Assembly (NCBI RefSeq): GCF_002127655.1 | Contig: NZ_NEHB01000029.1 | Location: forward strand, 26,470-90,469 | Direction: 5' to 3' | From: Janthinobacterium sp. GW456P | Lineage (GTDB): Bacteria; Pseudomonadota; Gammaproteobacteria; Burkholderiales; Burkholderiaceae_D | Length of the DNA: 64,000 nucleotides | Shown: positions 45,457-54,338 of the stretch, piece after piece | How positions within the stretch are numbered: position 1 is the stretch's first letter | Layout of the letters: every line of letters begins with the position of its first letter | Program-made: the position numbers and the translations under genes | Notes under the pieces: generated by a model | Databases searched by the model: none | Told to the model about the DNA's origin: nothing | Seen by the model: the letters and a program-made list of their open reading frames with translations, nothing else

Positions 45457-46209
45457 TCAGTCTTCCCAGCTGGCCATCCAGGCCTCGAAACGCGCCACCA
45501 CGGCAGGCGGATTCAAACGCGCCATCGCGCCATCCACCGGCTCGCTGTCGCTGACCTCGAACAGCAGCAGATTTTCATCGCGCTCGGCGCCCGTGCCGAA
45601 TACCCCGTCGGCGTCGAGCTGCGCCAGCGCCGCGATGCAGGCGTCGAACACGCCGGTACGGAAGGTGACGAAATCCACTTCGAACGGCAAGTCTCGGTGC
45701 GCCTGCAGCAGCAGGCGGTAAGCGCTGTCGAAGTAGGCGCCGCCCTCGCCAAACGCCCATTCGGCCGGATTCCACCGCATCTCTTCGCCGTATTCCGAGG
45801 CGGCCAGCGCTTCGCGGCTGTTGGCCGCCGGGCCTATCGTCATGGCGCTGTCGTCGCTCACCAGCGCGAAAGCGTCGATGTGCTGCTGCGGATGCGCACG
45901 GCGCACGCAGTCAAAAGCCAGGCGCGCGGCCTCCGCCACCAGGGATTGCAGCAGCGCGAAATCGAATACGGCCGGGTCGATGACGCTCGTGCGCGCCAGC
46001 GCATAGCCATCGGCCAGCGCCGCATCGCACTGCGCCGCATACGCCGCTTGCGCCAGCGCCGGGTTGGCATGGGCGCTGCGCGTCTCCTCGCCCCAGGTCA
46101 TGGCGGCGCCGGCGGCCGTCCATACGGTGCAGCCAAAAACGCGCGCTTCCCGGAAGCGGGCCGGCTGATCGCCGTCATAGGTGTAAAACAGGCTGTAATT
46201 GCTTTGCAT
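45457..46209 (-). CDS. DUF4303 protein
   Basis: 250 aa, acidic, soluble. The middle shows FDFALLQSLVAEAARLAFDCV and DAFALVSDDSAMTIGPAANS, a DUF4303 pattern; the end has ENLLLFEVSDSEP. DUF4303 proteins occur near polymorphic-toxin and immunity genes in some genomes, but no toxin gene lies here: the neighbours are a convergent phosphoesterase and a LysR regulator. Function unknown. It follows LysR by 17 bases on the same strand. Confidence 0.7.
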   Translation of the reverse strand: MQSNYSLFYTYDGDQPARFREARVFGCTVWTAAGAAMTWGEETRSAHANPALAQAAYAAQCDAALADGYALARTSVIDPAVFDFALLQSLVAEAARLAFDCVRRAHPQQHIDAFALVSDDSAMTIGPAANSREALAASEYGEEMRWNPAEWAFGEGGAYFDSAYRLLLQAHRDLPFEVDFVTFRTGVFDACIAALAQLDADGVFGTGAERDENLLLFEVSDSEPVDGAMARLNPPAVVARFEAWMASWED

Positions 46210-46225
46210 AAGAATCTTTCATCGC

Positions 46226-47149
46226 TTAATCGGGCCGCATCTGCGCGGCGAAATCGCGCTGACGGAACTGCTCCAGCAGGAAATCGACGAAGACGCGCGT
46301 CTTTGCGGGCAGCAGCTTCTTGCTGGGATAGTACACGGACAAGGGGCCGGAATCGGCATGCCAGCCGGGCAGCAGGCGGATCAACGCGCCGCTGCGCAAG
46401 TGGGGCAGCGCGTGCGGCATGGGCAGCAGCGCCACGCCGACGCCCAGGATGGCCGCCTGCGCCATCGCTTCCGGGTCGTCGAAGATGGCGCGCGGCCGGC
46501 ATTCGGCCACGCCTTCGCCGCCGGCGCCATCGCGCAATATCAAGCTGCGCAGCCTGCCGCTGCCGGCCGAGCGGCGCGCCACGCCATCGAGTTGCGCCAG
46601 GTCCGACGGGTGCACGGGCATGCTTTTCCCCTGCATGAAGGCGGGCGACGCCGTGGCGACGATGTGGGTGTGGCCCAGTTCGCGCGCCACCACGCCGGGC
46701 GTCAGCTCGATGCCGCCGCCGATGGCGACATCAAAGCCCTCGCCGATCAAGTCCACTTGCCGGTTGTCGAAATGGCAGTCGGGGATGACGCCCGGGTAGC
46801 GCGCGATGAAGTCGCCCAGCAAGGGCACCACGTAGCTGCGCCCGAACGACGGCGCCAGGCTGATTTTCAGGATGCCGGCCGGCTGGCCGCCCTCTTCCGC
46901 CACGCCGGCGATCGCCTCGCGCAAGGTGGTCAGGGCGCCGCCGATCTGCTGCAGGAAGCGCTCGCCCCCTTCCGTCAAGGTCAGGCGGCGCGTGCTGCGC
47001 TGGAACAGGCGCAGGCCCAGGCTCGCTTCCAGCCGCGCCACGTTCTTGCTGACGGCCGCCGGCGTCAGCCCCAGGCGGCGCGCGGCCGCCGAAAAGCTGC
47101 CCAGCTCGGCAGAGAGCACAAACGATTGCAAATGATTGAGGGCATCCAT
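46226..47149 (-). CDS. LysR-family regulator
   Basis: 307 aa. The N-terminal HTH has FVLSAELGSFSAAARRLGLTPAAVSKNVARLE and LFQRSTRRLTLTEGG. The rest is the effector-binding periplasmic-like domain. It is divergent from the SDR gene, with a 123-bp shared gap, the classic arrangement in which LysR controls the neighbour. Inducer unknown. Confidence 0.95.
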   Translation of the reverse strand: MDALNHLQSFVLSAELGSFSAAARRLGLTPAAVSKNVARLEASLGLRLFQRSTRRLTLTEGGERFLQQIGGALTTLREAIAGVAEEGGQPAGILKISLAPSFGRSYVVPLLGDFIARYPGVIPDCHFDNRQVDLIGEGFDVAIGGGIELTPGVVARELGHTHIVATASPAFMQGKSMPVHPSDLAQLDGVARRSAGSGRLRSLILRDGAGGEGVAECRPRAIFDDPEAMAQAAILGVGVALLPMPHALPHLRSGALIRLLPGWHADSGPLSVYYPSKKLLPAKTRVFVDFLLEQFRQRDFAAQMRPD

Positions 47150-47272
47150 GCACGTATTCTACCCGCTCATTTGATCGCCTTGGTTGAAAGTGATTGTAGC
47201 GATTCATGGCTACCGCGCAGGCAATGCAAGGCAGATACTGAGCTTCCCGATTCCTCACACAGAAAGCCCATC

Positions 47273-48031
47273 ATGCAAACCCAAAACAATACCCAGCCAA
47301 TGCAGAACAAGATCGCCTTTGTGACGGGCGGCTCGCGCGGCATCGGCGCCGCCATCGTGCGCCGCCTGGCCAGCCAGGGCGCCAACGTCGTTTTCACCTA
47401 TCAAAGCTCGGCCGCCGAAGCGCAGGCGCTGGCCGCCACCGTGGAGGCGTCCGGCGGCAAGGCCCTGGGCGTGCAGGCCGATGCGGCCGACGCCGACACC
47501 CTGACGGCGGCCATCGACAAGGTGGCGGCGCAGTTTGGGCATATCGATATCCTCGTCAACAACGCGGGCGTGTTCCTGCCCGGCGCCATCGAGGATTTTT
47601 CGCTGGCGGACTTCGACAAGACGATTGCCGTCAACGTGCGCGCCGTGTTCGTGGCCATCAAGGCGGCCGTGGCGCACATGCCCACGGGCGGGCGCATCAT
47701 CAATATCGGCAGCACGAATGCGCACCGCATGCCGTTCGGCGGCGCGGCCGCCTACGCCATGAGCAAATCGGCGCTGAGCGGCCTGACGCAAGGCCTGTCG
47801 CGCGACCTGGGACCGCTCGGCATCACCATCAACAACGTGGAACCGGGCCCCGTCGCCACCGACATGAACCCGCCGACGGGCGACTTCGCCGACCTGATGC
47901 ACGGCCTGATGGCGCTGCCCCGCCACGGCACGGCCGATGAAATCGCCGGCATGGTGGCTTACCTGGCCAGCGACGAAGCGGCGTTCGTCACGGGCGCGGG
48001 GCTGAAGATCGACGGCGGTTTTGCCGCCTGA
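47273..48031 (+). CDS. short-chain dehydrogenase/reductase (3-oxoacyl-ACP reductase-like)
   Basis: 252 aa from the ATG at 47273. The coenzyme motif is VTGGSRGIGAAIV, followed by NNAGVF, the catalytic Ser in IINIGSTNA, the YAMSKSA active-site Tyr/Lys and the C-terminal AGLKIDGGFAA. It belongs to the classical SDR group that acts on ketones, alcohols or 3-oxoacyl groups. Regulation by the divergent LysR gene is likely. Its last 73 bases overlap the end of the convergent FAD oxidoreductase gene. Confidence 0.95.
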   Translation: MQTQNNTQPMQNKIAFVTGGSRGIGAAIVRRLASQGANVVFTYQSSAAEAQALAATVEASGGKALGVQADAADADTLTAAIDKVAAQFGHIDILVNNAGVFLPGAIEDFSLADFDKTIAVNVRAVFVAIKAAVAHMPTGGRIINIGSTNAHRMPFGGAAAYAMSKSALSGLTQGLSRDLGPLGITINNVEPGPVATDMNPPTGDFADLMHGLMALPRHGTADEIAGMVAYLASDEAAFVTGAGLKIDGGFAA

Positions 48032-48927
48032 TCCAGCCCGAACATCAGCGAACGGTGCGCCGCCACGCCCGCCATGGCGCCGTCGGCCACCGCGAACGCC
48101 ACGCTGCCGGCCATGCGCCCCGCATCGCCGCAGCAAAAGACGCCGGGCACGCTGCTGGCCTTTTGTTCGTCGGTGCGCACGAACAGCCCCATGGCGCCCT
48201 CTTCCAGCGCGCAGCCCAATTCCACAGCCAGGGAACTGGCCAGGCGGGTACGGGTGGCCACGAACAGGCCGGCCATCGCATGGCGGCTGCCGTCGGCCAT
48301 GACCACGTCGGCCACGCCGTCGATCCGCGCCACGGGCGTGCGCACGACCTGCACGCCGCGCGCGGCCAGTTGCGCCAGCTGCGCCGCATCGGGCTCGAAC
48401 GCGCCATTCAGGAAAAAGGTGACCGTGCCCCAGTCGGGCAGCATCAGCGCATGGTGCATGGACAGGGGTCCTGTGGCCAGCACGCCGATGGCGCCCTGCT
48501 CCAGTTCATAGCCGTGGCAATAGGGGCAGTGAAAGACGCTGCCGCCCCAGCGTTCGGACAAGCCATCGACGGGCGGCAGCTCGTCGATCACGCCGGTGGC
48601 CAGCACCAGGCGGCGGCCGTAAACGACTTTGCCGTCCGCCAGGCTCACGTCGAAGCCATCGCCGCTGGCCCCCGCCTGCACGGCCGTGCCGTCCAGCCAG
48701 GTGACGGTGGCATACGCCAGCAGCTGCGCCTTGCCCTCGGCGGCGATGGCGGCCGTCCCGCTGCCGTCCTGGGTCAGGAAACCGTGGGAATGGCTGGCGT
48801 AGCGGTTGCGGCGCCGGCCGCCATCGATCACCAGCACGCGGCGGCGGGCGCGCGCCAGTTGCGTGGCGGCGGAGAGGCCGGCGTAGCTGCCGCCGACGAT
48901 GATGGCGTCAAATTCAGGAATGTGCAT
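47959..48927 (-). CDS. thioredoxin-reductase-like NAD(P)/FAD oxidoreductase
   Basis: 322 aa. FAD motif IIVGGSYAGLSAATQLARA at the N-terminus, redox-region VFHCPYCHGYE with a CxxC pair, and FCCGDAGRMAGSVAFAVADG near the C-terminus. The NADPH motif (GVLATGPLSM) is degenerate relative to GxGxxG. It belongs to the TrxB-like FAD enzymes often paired with an Rrf2 regulator, as here, where the regulator overlaps its start by 14 bases. The final 24 codons lie antisense to the end of the SDR gene. Confidence 0.9.
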   Translation of the reverse strand: MHIPEFDAIIVGGSYAGLSAATQLARARRRVLVIDGGRRRNRYASHSHGFLTQDGSGTAAIAAEGKAQLLAYATVTWLDGTAVQAGASGDGFDVSLADGKVVYGRRLVLATGVIDELPPVDGLSERWGGSVFHCPYCHGYELEQGAIGVLATGPLSMHHALMLPDWGTVTFFLNGAFEPDAAQLAQLAARGVQVVRTPVARIDGVADVVMADGSRHAMAGLFVATRTRLASSLAVELGCALEEGAMGLFVRTDEQKASSVPGVFCCGDAGRMAGSVAFAVADGAMAGVAAHRSLMFGLDQAAKPPSIFSPAPVTNAASSLAR

Positions 48928-49366
48928 GCGGTGCTCCTCGGTGGATGGCGTATTGTTGGCTGAAACGGCCGGCCAGGTCGGCCAGGGTGACGGCGCCGAA
49001 GCGCCGGATCAGCAGCGCCTCGGCCTCATCGAAGGCGCCGGCCAGCGACTGGTTGACCACCTGCTCGACCAGGCAGCCCGGCTGGTCGACGCGGTTGCCC
49101 ATGGCGAAAATGGTGGGAGACCCGACGGCCACGTAGATGTCTTGCAGGGTCACGCGCTGCATGTCGCAGACGATGCGCCAGCCGCCGCCATGCCCCTTGA
49201 CCGAGGCCACGTAGCCGCGCTCGCGTAGGCCGGCCATCACGCGCCGCACCAGCACGGGGTTGGTGTCCAGGCAGCCGGCAAGTTCCTCGGACGTCATCGG
49301 GCGTCCCGCATGCGCCATGTGCAGCAGCACATGGAGGATCGATGATAGTTTGCTGTCGCGTCTCAT
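48914..49366 (-). CDS. Rrf2-family transcriptional regulator
   Basis: 150 aa from the ATG at 49366; an upstream extension to 49402 would cross the operator. HTH with MTSEELAGCLDTNPVLVRRVMAGLRERG and wing VKGHGGGWRIV. Only one cysteine follows the wing in QPGCLVEQV, so an iron-sulfur cluster of the NsrR/IscR kind is unlikely; a redox thiol or small-molecule signal is more plausible. It is co-transcribed with the FAD oxidoreductase gene, overlapping it by 14 bases. A 22-bp palindrome lies just before the start. Confidence 0.92.
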   Translation of the reverse strand: MRRDSKLSSILHVLLHMAHAGRPMTSEELAGCLDTNPVLVRRVMAGLRERGYVASVKGHGGGWRIVCDMQRVTLQDIYVAVGSPTIFAMGNRVDQPGCLVEQVVNQSLAGAFDEAEALLIRRFGAVTLADLAGRFSQQYAIHRGAPHAHS

Positions 49367-49368
49367 GT

Positions 49369-49390
49369 AACTAATGATAGTACATAAGTT
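49369..49390. promoter_or_regulatory. candidate operator of the Rrf2 regulator
   Basis: AACTaATG-N6-CATaAGTT is a 22-bp inverted repeat three bases before the start codon, in AT-rich DNA, well placed for autorepression. Confidence 0.65.
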
Positions 49391-49420
49391 CCACATATGC
49401 AAACGAGTTGCAATTATGAG

Positions 49421-49452
49421 GAAAAAAAGGGCCAGACTTTCCAGTCTGGCCC
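49421..49452 (-). terminator. Rho-independent terminator of the dehydrogenase operon
   Basis: Ten-base perfect stem GGGCCAGACT / AGTCTGGCCC with loop TTCC (49429-49452). On the minus strand it is followed by TTTTTTT (49428-49422). It lies 23 bp past the cytochrome c stop. Confidence 0.9.
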
Positions 49453-49475
49453 CAGCCTTTGCTGCGGTTGGACGC

Positions 49476-50888
49476 TTACGCTGCCTTGCGGCGCCGTCCC
49501 CGCCACCACAGCAGCAAGGCCAGCAGCACCAGCACGCCGACGATGATGGTGGCGCGGGCCAGGCCGATCAGGTTCGAGGCAGGACCGCCGTTACGCAGGG
49601 TCGTCACCTGCTCCGCCGTCACCTTCACGTCAGGATTGCCGTACATTGTCTGTACATAATTGCCGAGGGTGACAATCTGCTCGTCCGACAGGGTCTGGCG
49701 GAAGGCGGGCATGACATGGCTGATAGCGTGGCCGGCAGCATGATTACCCTTGCCATCCTGCCGCTCCACCCCATCAAGGATGGCCATCACCAGGTTGTTG
49801 CTGTTGCTGCGGCCCGTCACCGAATTGTGGAACAAGGGCGGCAAGCTGCCGTCGAAACTGCCCTCGCCCCTGGCCTGGTGGCAGCTGGCGCACTGCGCAT
49901 CGTACAGCTGCGCGCCCGACATCTTGTTCAGGTTTTGCGGCAGCGGCACGCCGCGAATCGCAGTCAGCTCGTCGCCCGCCTTGCCCCATTGCGTCACCGG
50001 TTTCACGTCCGCCCTGTCGCGGATGGCGGGCACGCTCTTGATGTAGTGGGCGATGGCGTTCAGGTCGGCGTCGCTCAGGTGCCGCAAGCTATGGTCGATG
50101 GCTTCGGCCATCGGTCCCGCGGCCTGCGCCTTGTTGGCCGCGCGGCCCGTGCGCAGGTAATCGACCAGTTCCTGCTGGCTCCAGCCGCCCACGCCGCTAT
50201 TGACGTCCGACGTGATGTTCGGCGCAAACCAGGTGCCCAGGTCGGCGCCGCCCAGCTCTTTCGACAACTGCTCGGCCATCAGCGCGTTGCGCGGCGTGTG
50301 GCAGGTGCTGCAGTGGGCCAGCCCTTGCGCCAGGTAGGCGCCGCGGTTCCATTCCATGCTTTTCGCCGTATCGGCCACGAACGGTTTTTTATCGAGGAAG
50401 AGCCAATTCCAGCCCGCCATCGACAGGCGGAGATTGAACGGGAACGGCAAGTCCGTCTGTATCGCCGGCGCCGTGTCCACCGCCGCCACGCCATGCATGA
50501 AGTAGGCATACAGGGCGGCCATGTCGTCATCCGTCACCTTGGCATAGGCCGTGTAGGGCATGGCCGGGTACAGGTGGGCGCCGTCAGCGCGCACGCCATG
50601 GCGCACCGCGTCGGAAAACTGGGCCAGTGTGTAGTTGCCGATGCCATGCGTCGTTGATGGCGTGATGTTGGTGGCGACAATGGCGCCCAATGGCGTGGCC
50701 AGGGCCAGGCCGCCCGCCATCGGCTGGCCGCCCGGCGCGCTGTGGCAGGCGATGCAGTCGCCGGCGGTCGCCAGGTAGCGGCCACGCTCGATCGCCCGCA
50801 CGTCGGCGCCGGGGGCATCGGCCGCCAGCACCGGCAAGGCCAGTGCCAGCAAGGCGGCGCCGGCCGCCATTCTGAAGGCCGCCATCAT
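49476..50888 (-). CDS. tri-haem cytochrome c subunit of an FAD-dependent sugar/alcohol dehydrogenase
   Basis: 470 aa from the ATG at 50888 with GGGAGG six bases ahead; the longer frame is antisense. Signal peptide ending VLAADA. Three haem-attachment motifs, CIACH, CSTCH and CASCH, lie at about residues 47, 189 and 332. A C-terminal membrane anchor (VGVLVLLALLLWW) with a basic tail follows. It passes electrons from the GMC flavoprotein to ubiquinone. Overlaps the flavoprotein stop by four bases. Last gene of the operon. Confidence 0.94.
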   Translation of the reverse strand: MMAAFRMAAGAALLALALPVLAADAPGADVRAIERGRYLATAGDCIACHSAPGGQPMAGGLALATPLGAIVATNITPSTTHGIGNYTLAQFSDAVRHGVRADGAHLYPAMPYTAYAKVTDDDMAALYAYFMHGVAAVDTAPAIQTDLPFPFNLRLSMAGWNWLFLDKKPFVADTAKSMEWNRGAYLAQGLAHCSTCHTPRNALMAEQLSKELGGADLGTWFAPNITSDVNSGVGGWSQQELVDYLRTGRAANKAQAAGPMAEAIDHSLRHLSDADLNAIAHYIKSVPAIRDRADVKPVTQWGKAGDELTAIRGVPLPQNLNKMSGAQLYDAQCASCHQARGEGSFDGSLPPLFHNSVTGRSNSNNLVMAILDGVERQDGKGNHAAGHAISHVMPAFRQTLSDEQIVTLGNYVQTMYGNPDVKVTAEQVTTLRNGGPASNLIGLARATIIVGVLVLLALLLWWRGRRRKAA

Positions 50889-52495
50889 GCCGTGCCTCCC
50901 TGCTGTTCGTCGAGGATGTGCTTGACGGTGCGCAGTGCCACGGCCAGGCCGTTTTCCGTCGAATTGCAGGTGCCCGACGTAGGCAGCACGCCGGTGCTGC
51001 ACAGGAACAGGTTGGCATGGTCGAAGGTGCGGCCCCACTGGTCGCACACGGCCTTGGCCGGGTCGGCCCCCATCGACAGGGTGCCGCAGATGTGCTGGTT
51101 GTTGGCGAACACGCCTTCCTTGCTGTGGCGCAGGTTGGTGCCGCCCATCAGTTTGGCGATCTGCTCGAAATCCTGCTTCGAGCGCTCGTGGCCACGCCGC
51201 GTGTACTCGTCGATCGCATAGTGCGCCTGCGGCTTGGGGATGCCCATGGCATCTTTTTCGCTGCTGAGGGCGATGCGGTTTTCCGGGTTCGGCAGCACTT
51301 CCAGCACGTTTTTCAGGCTCATTTCGCGCGCCGAGCGGAAACGCAGCTGCTGTTCGAATTCGGCGCCAAACACGCCCTTGCCGATCAGCTCCCTGGTGGC
51401 GCCATCGACGCGCGAGATGTTCGTGAAGTCGAGGCGGTACGGCGAGTGTTCGCTGCGGAAGTCGCCATCGCGCATGGTATTGATGGAATTGGGGCTTTGC
51501 GGGCCCCGGCCCAGCCACAGGTCTTCATCGGCGTCGAAGGTGATCGAGGTGCTCGGGTGGTCCATCAGGTTGCGGCCCACCATGTCGCTGCTGTTGGCCA
51601 GGCCGTTCGGGTATTTGTCCGAGGCGGAAACGAGCAGCAGGCGGGGGCTTTCGATGCCGTTGGCGGCCAGGATAAAGGTCTTGGCCGTGACCCGGTGGCT
51701 GTTCTTGTCCACGTCGTAGTACAGGGCGGCCGTGATGCGGCCCTGCGCGTCGTGTTCCAGCTTGTAGACGTTGGCATTGCAGACGATCTTCACGCCGGCC
51801 GCTTCCGCCTGCTGCGCGGCGATGCCGCCGTGGTATTGCGCATCGATGGGACAGATCGGCTGGCAGCTGTTGTTGCCGCAGCAGGCCGGGCGGCCGTCGT
51901 AGCTGACGCTGTTGCGCGCCACCGTGTTGCCGACCACCTTGAACGACGGGTCGAGGCGTTCGCGGATGCGCCGCATGGCGTACGGCTCCGTCACGGAATC
52001 CATCGGGAAGGCCTGCTGGCGCGGCGACCCCGTGTTGTCGGCACCGGAGACGCCCATGATTTCTTCCGCTTCCTGGTAGAACGGCTCCAGGTCTTCATAG
52101 CTGATGGGCCAGTCGACGCCCACGCCATACAGGGTGTGGATGCGGAAGTCGTTCGGCACGTTGCGCCAGGCCTGCGCGGCCCAGTGCCACGAGGTGCCGC
52201 CGAACTGGCGGATGTATTCGGCCGGGTACGGATACGGGCCGGCCTGCACCAGGTAGCCGTTGTCCTTGGGCTGGTAGATCGGGTGCGGCGCCGTGGCGAC
52301 GGACGGATACGGCGACATCCAGTCGCTGCGGCGCGTCGTGTTGCGGAAACGGGCGACGATTTCGCCGCGCGACACGCGCGGGCCCGCTTCCAGGATCAGC
52401 ACCGAGGCGCCGGCCAGCGCCAGCTTGCGCGCGGCCAGCGAGCCGATGATGCCGGAACCGATCACGAGGTAATCGGCGGAGAGTTCTTCAGCCAT
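50885..52495 (-). CDS. GMC-type FAD dehydrogenase large subunit
   Basis: 536 aa. FAD motif YLVIGSGIIGSLAARKLALAG, then a cysteine group CCGNNSCQPICPI consistent with the iron-sulfur cluster seen in bacterial FAD glucose dehydrogenases, and C-terminal NLFLCSTGVLPTSGTCNSTENGLA. With a small twin-arginine subunit upstream and a tri-haem cytochrome downstream, it matches the three-subunit membrane dehydrogenases for glucose, gluconate, sorbitol or related polyols. The substrate cannot be read from sequence. It is exported in complex with the small subunit, having no signal of its own. Confidence 0.93.
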   Translation of the reverse strand: MAEELSADYLVIGSGIIGSLAARKLALAGASVLILEAGPRVSRGEIVARFRNTTRRSDWMSPYPSVATAPHPIYQPKDNGYLVQAGPYPYPAEYIRQFGGTSWHWAAQAWRNVPNDFRIHTLYGVGVDWPISYEDLEPFYQEAEEIMGVSGADNTGSPRQQAFPMDSVTEPYAMRRIRERLDPSFKVVGNTVARNSVSYDGRPACCGNNSCQPICPIDAQYHGGIAAQQAEAAGVKIVCNANVYKLEHDAQGRITAALYYDVDKNSHRVTAKTFILAANGIESPRLLLVSASDKYPNGLANSSDMVGRNLMDHPSTSITFDADEDLWLGRGPQSPNSINTMRDGDFRSEHSPYRLDFTNISRVDGATRELIGKGVFGAEFEQQLRFRSAREMSLKNVLEVLPNPENRIALSSEKDAMGIPKPQAHYAIDEYTRRGHERSKQDFEQIAKLMGGTNLRHSKEGVFANNQHICGTLSMGADPAKAVCDQWGRTFDHANLFLCSTGVLPTSGTCNSTENGLAVALRTVKHILDEQQGGTA

Positions 52496-52504
52496 GATGG
52501 CTCC

Positions 52505-53053
52505 TTAAATTGGTTTTCTGGCCCAGCTGCCGTAGGCGCCGTAGGAATAGGTCGGGGGCTTCAGGACGTCGGCCACGACGGCCGCATTCAGCGCCTGCTC
52601 GTAGGCGACGCAGACGGCCGCCTCGCCCGTGCCGACGATGCCCAGGTACCAGGCGCTGGCGATCTGGCGCGGCAAGGCCGCCAGCGGCGACTGGGCGGGA
52701 GCGAGCGCATCGAGCGCTTCCTGCAGGCCGGCCGCCTGCAAGCCCTGCGCATTGATCAGGGCCAGCAGCGCGCGCACGTTCGCCGGGAAGGCGGCGTCCT
52801 GCGCCACCAGTGCCTCATACAGGCGCCTGGCCAGCACGGGGTCGAGCACCTGGCGACCGACCAGCATGGCCGACACGCCCAGGAAGGCGCCCTGCTCCGC
52901 ATTGGCGACGGGCTCTGCCAGCGCCCAGGGGATCAGCGCCGCGGCCGACGCCGACAGCAAGCCGGCCAGCACCATGCGGCGGCCGGGATTGAGAGGGCCG
53001 CGGCCCTCCTTGTGATGTGTAGCGTCCAATTGAAGCTCCCGTGAGTTCAGCAA
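52505..53053 (-). CDS. small (gamma) subunit of the FAD dehydrogenase, twin-arginine exported
   Basis: 182 aa. A twin-arginine-like leader (NPGRRMVLAGLLSASAAALIPWALA) precedes a helical domain with FLGVSAMLVGRQVLDPVLARRL, as in the gluconate/sorbitol dehydrogenase small subunits. It folds with the flavoprotein and carries it across the membrane. Stop and start of its neighbours are 4 bp (porin) and 9 bp (large subunit) away, so it is in the middle of the operon. Confidence 0.88.
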   Translation of the reverse strand: MLNSRELQLDATHHKEGRGPLNPGRRMVLAGLLSASAAALIPWALAEPVANAEQGAFLGVSAMLVGRQVLDPVLARRLYEALVAQDAAFPANVRALLALINAQGLQAAGLQEALDALAPAQSPLAALPRQIASAWYLGIVGTGEAAVCVAYEQALNAAVVADVLKPPTYSYGAYGSWARKPI

Positions 53054-53057
53054 CCGT

Positions 53058-54224
53058 TCAGAAAGAATGCTTGAGACCGACCATGATGACCGTCTGGCCG
53101 CCGTTCGACGACGGCGTGCCGTTTTGCGAATCGCCGACCGAGGCGACGGCGTCGACCATGGCGCCGTCCTGGCCCAGGGTCTGGCCGCGCGCCACCTGGC
53201 GCGCTTCGATCAGGTAGATCGCCGTGCGCTTGGACAGCGCATAATTCTGCTCGAACGACAGCTGGCGGTAGCGCGCGCGGTCGGCGATGCCGTTGGCGCG
53301 GCTGGCGTAGGTGTCGCTGTAGCCGGCGCTCAGGAACCACTGCGGCGTCCACTGGTAGCTGGCAATCAGGCCGGCCGTGTTGAAGATGGCCGTGTCGCGG
53401 AAGGTGGAATGGCTGCCCGGCTGGTATTGCACGTTGCTGGCGTTGGCGCCCACCATCCACTTGCCCATCGTGTAGCGCGCGCTGGCAGCGATGTACTCGA
53501 TGCTGTCGGCCGAGGCGTAGCCCTGGTTGATGGCGGAAATGCCGAAGCTGCCCGAGGCATTGTTGCTCCAGCCCATGGCATTTTCGCCATTTTTCAGCTT
53601 CAGGTAGCCGAGCGCGAATTGCGCCGGCGAGCTGCTGTACTTGACGGCGGCGCTGACGCTGCTGCCCGCGGCATTGCCGTCGGCCGCTTCGCCGAAGCCG
53701 TACTGCGCGCTGGCCTGCAGGCCGCGCCAGGCGGGCATGCTGTAGGTGACGGAATTGCTGATGCGCACGGTGGTATCGAGGCCGTCGATATCGCCCGGAT
53801 GGGCACCGGTGGCGCCCGTCAAGACATTGCTCGACGCCAGGGAACCGACCAGCAGGTAGTACGGCGTGTACTGGCGGCCGGCCGTCAGGGTGCCGTAGGC
53901 TGTCGATTGCAGGCCCACATAAGCTTGGCGGTTGAACAGCGAACTGGCGGAACTTTGCGCGCCCGTGTCGCTTTCAAAGCCGTTTTCCAGCAGGAACAGC
54001 GCCTTCAGGTCGCCGCCCAGGTCTTCCACCCCCTGGAAGCCGATCTTACTGGCAGACAAGCTGCCGCTGCGCATATAGGTGTTCGACTTGCCGCCCTGGT
54101 TGCTGGTATAGGCGGTGGCCGCGTCGACCACGCCGTAGATGCTGACATTGCTTTGGGCGCAAACGTTTGCGCCGATCAGCGTGGAGACGGCCAGCGCCGC
54201 AGCGCGCATGCATGGTGTGTTCAT
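53058..54224 (-). CDS. outer-membrane general porin (betaproteobacterial type)
   Basis: 388 aa, AGGAAAAAA six bases ahead of the start. Signal peptide ending NVCAQ. Mature start SNVSIYGVVDAATAY and the C-terminal GLKHSF are signatures of the trimeric 16-stranded porins. It is only 4 bp from the dehydrogenase small-subunit gene, so it is probably co-transcribed and supplies the sugar or polyol to the periplasmic enzyme. Promoter and FNR-type box lie in the 315-bp leader. Confidence 0.94.
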   Translation of the reverse strand: MNTPCMRAAALAVSTLIGANVCAQSNVSIYGVVDAATAYTSNQGGKSNTYMRSGSLSASKIGFQGVEDLGGDLKALFLLENGFESDTGAQSSASSLFNRQAYVGLQSTAYGTLTAGRQYTPYYLLVGSLASSNVLTGATGAHPGDIDGLDTTVRISNSVTYSMPAWRGLQASAQYGFGEAADGNAAGSSVSAAVKYSSSPAQFALGYLKLKNGENAMGWSNNASGSFGISAINQGYASADSIEYIAASARYTMGKWMVGANASNVQYQPGSHSTFRDTAIFNTAGLIASYQWTPQWFLSAGYSDTYASRANGIADRARYRQLSFEQNYALSKRTAIYLIEARQVARGQTLGQDGAMVDAVASVGDSQNGTPSSNGGQTVIMVGLKHSF

Positions 54225-54315
54225 TTTTTTCCTGACTTTGCTGTTTTATCTGGCGAAATACGGGCGTGGCGCCCGTTGCCGCCCCATCCATCGATACGGG
54301 CGTCCGCTGTTCTTC

Positions 54316-54329
54316 TTGATTTGGATCAA
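54316..54329. promoter_or_regulatory. FNR/ANR-type box
   Basis: TTGATTTGGATCAA is an exact TTGAT-N4-ATCAA match. It is centred about 10 bases past the -10 on the porin strand, which would favour repression by FNR if this promoter is the main one. Confidence 0.7.
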
Positions 54330-54338
54330 GTGGAGCAA

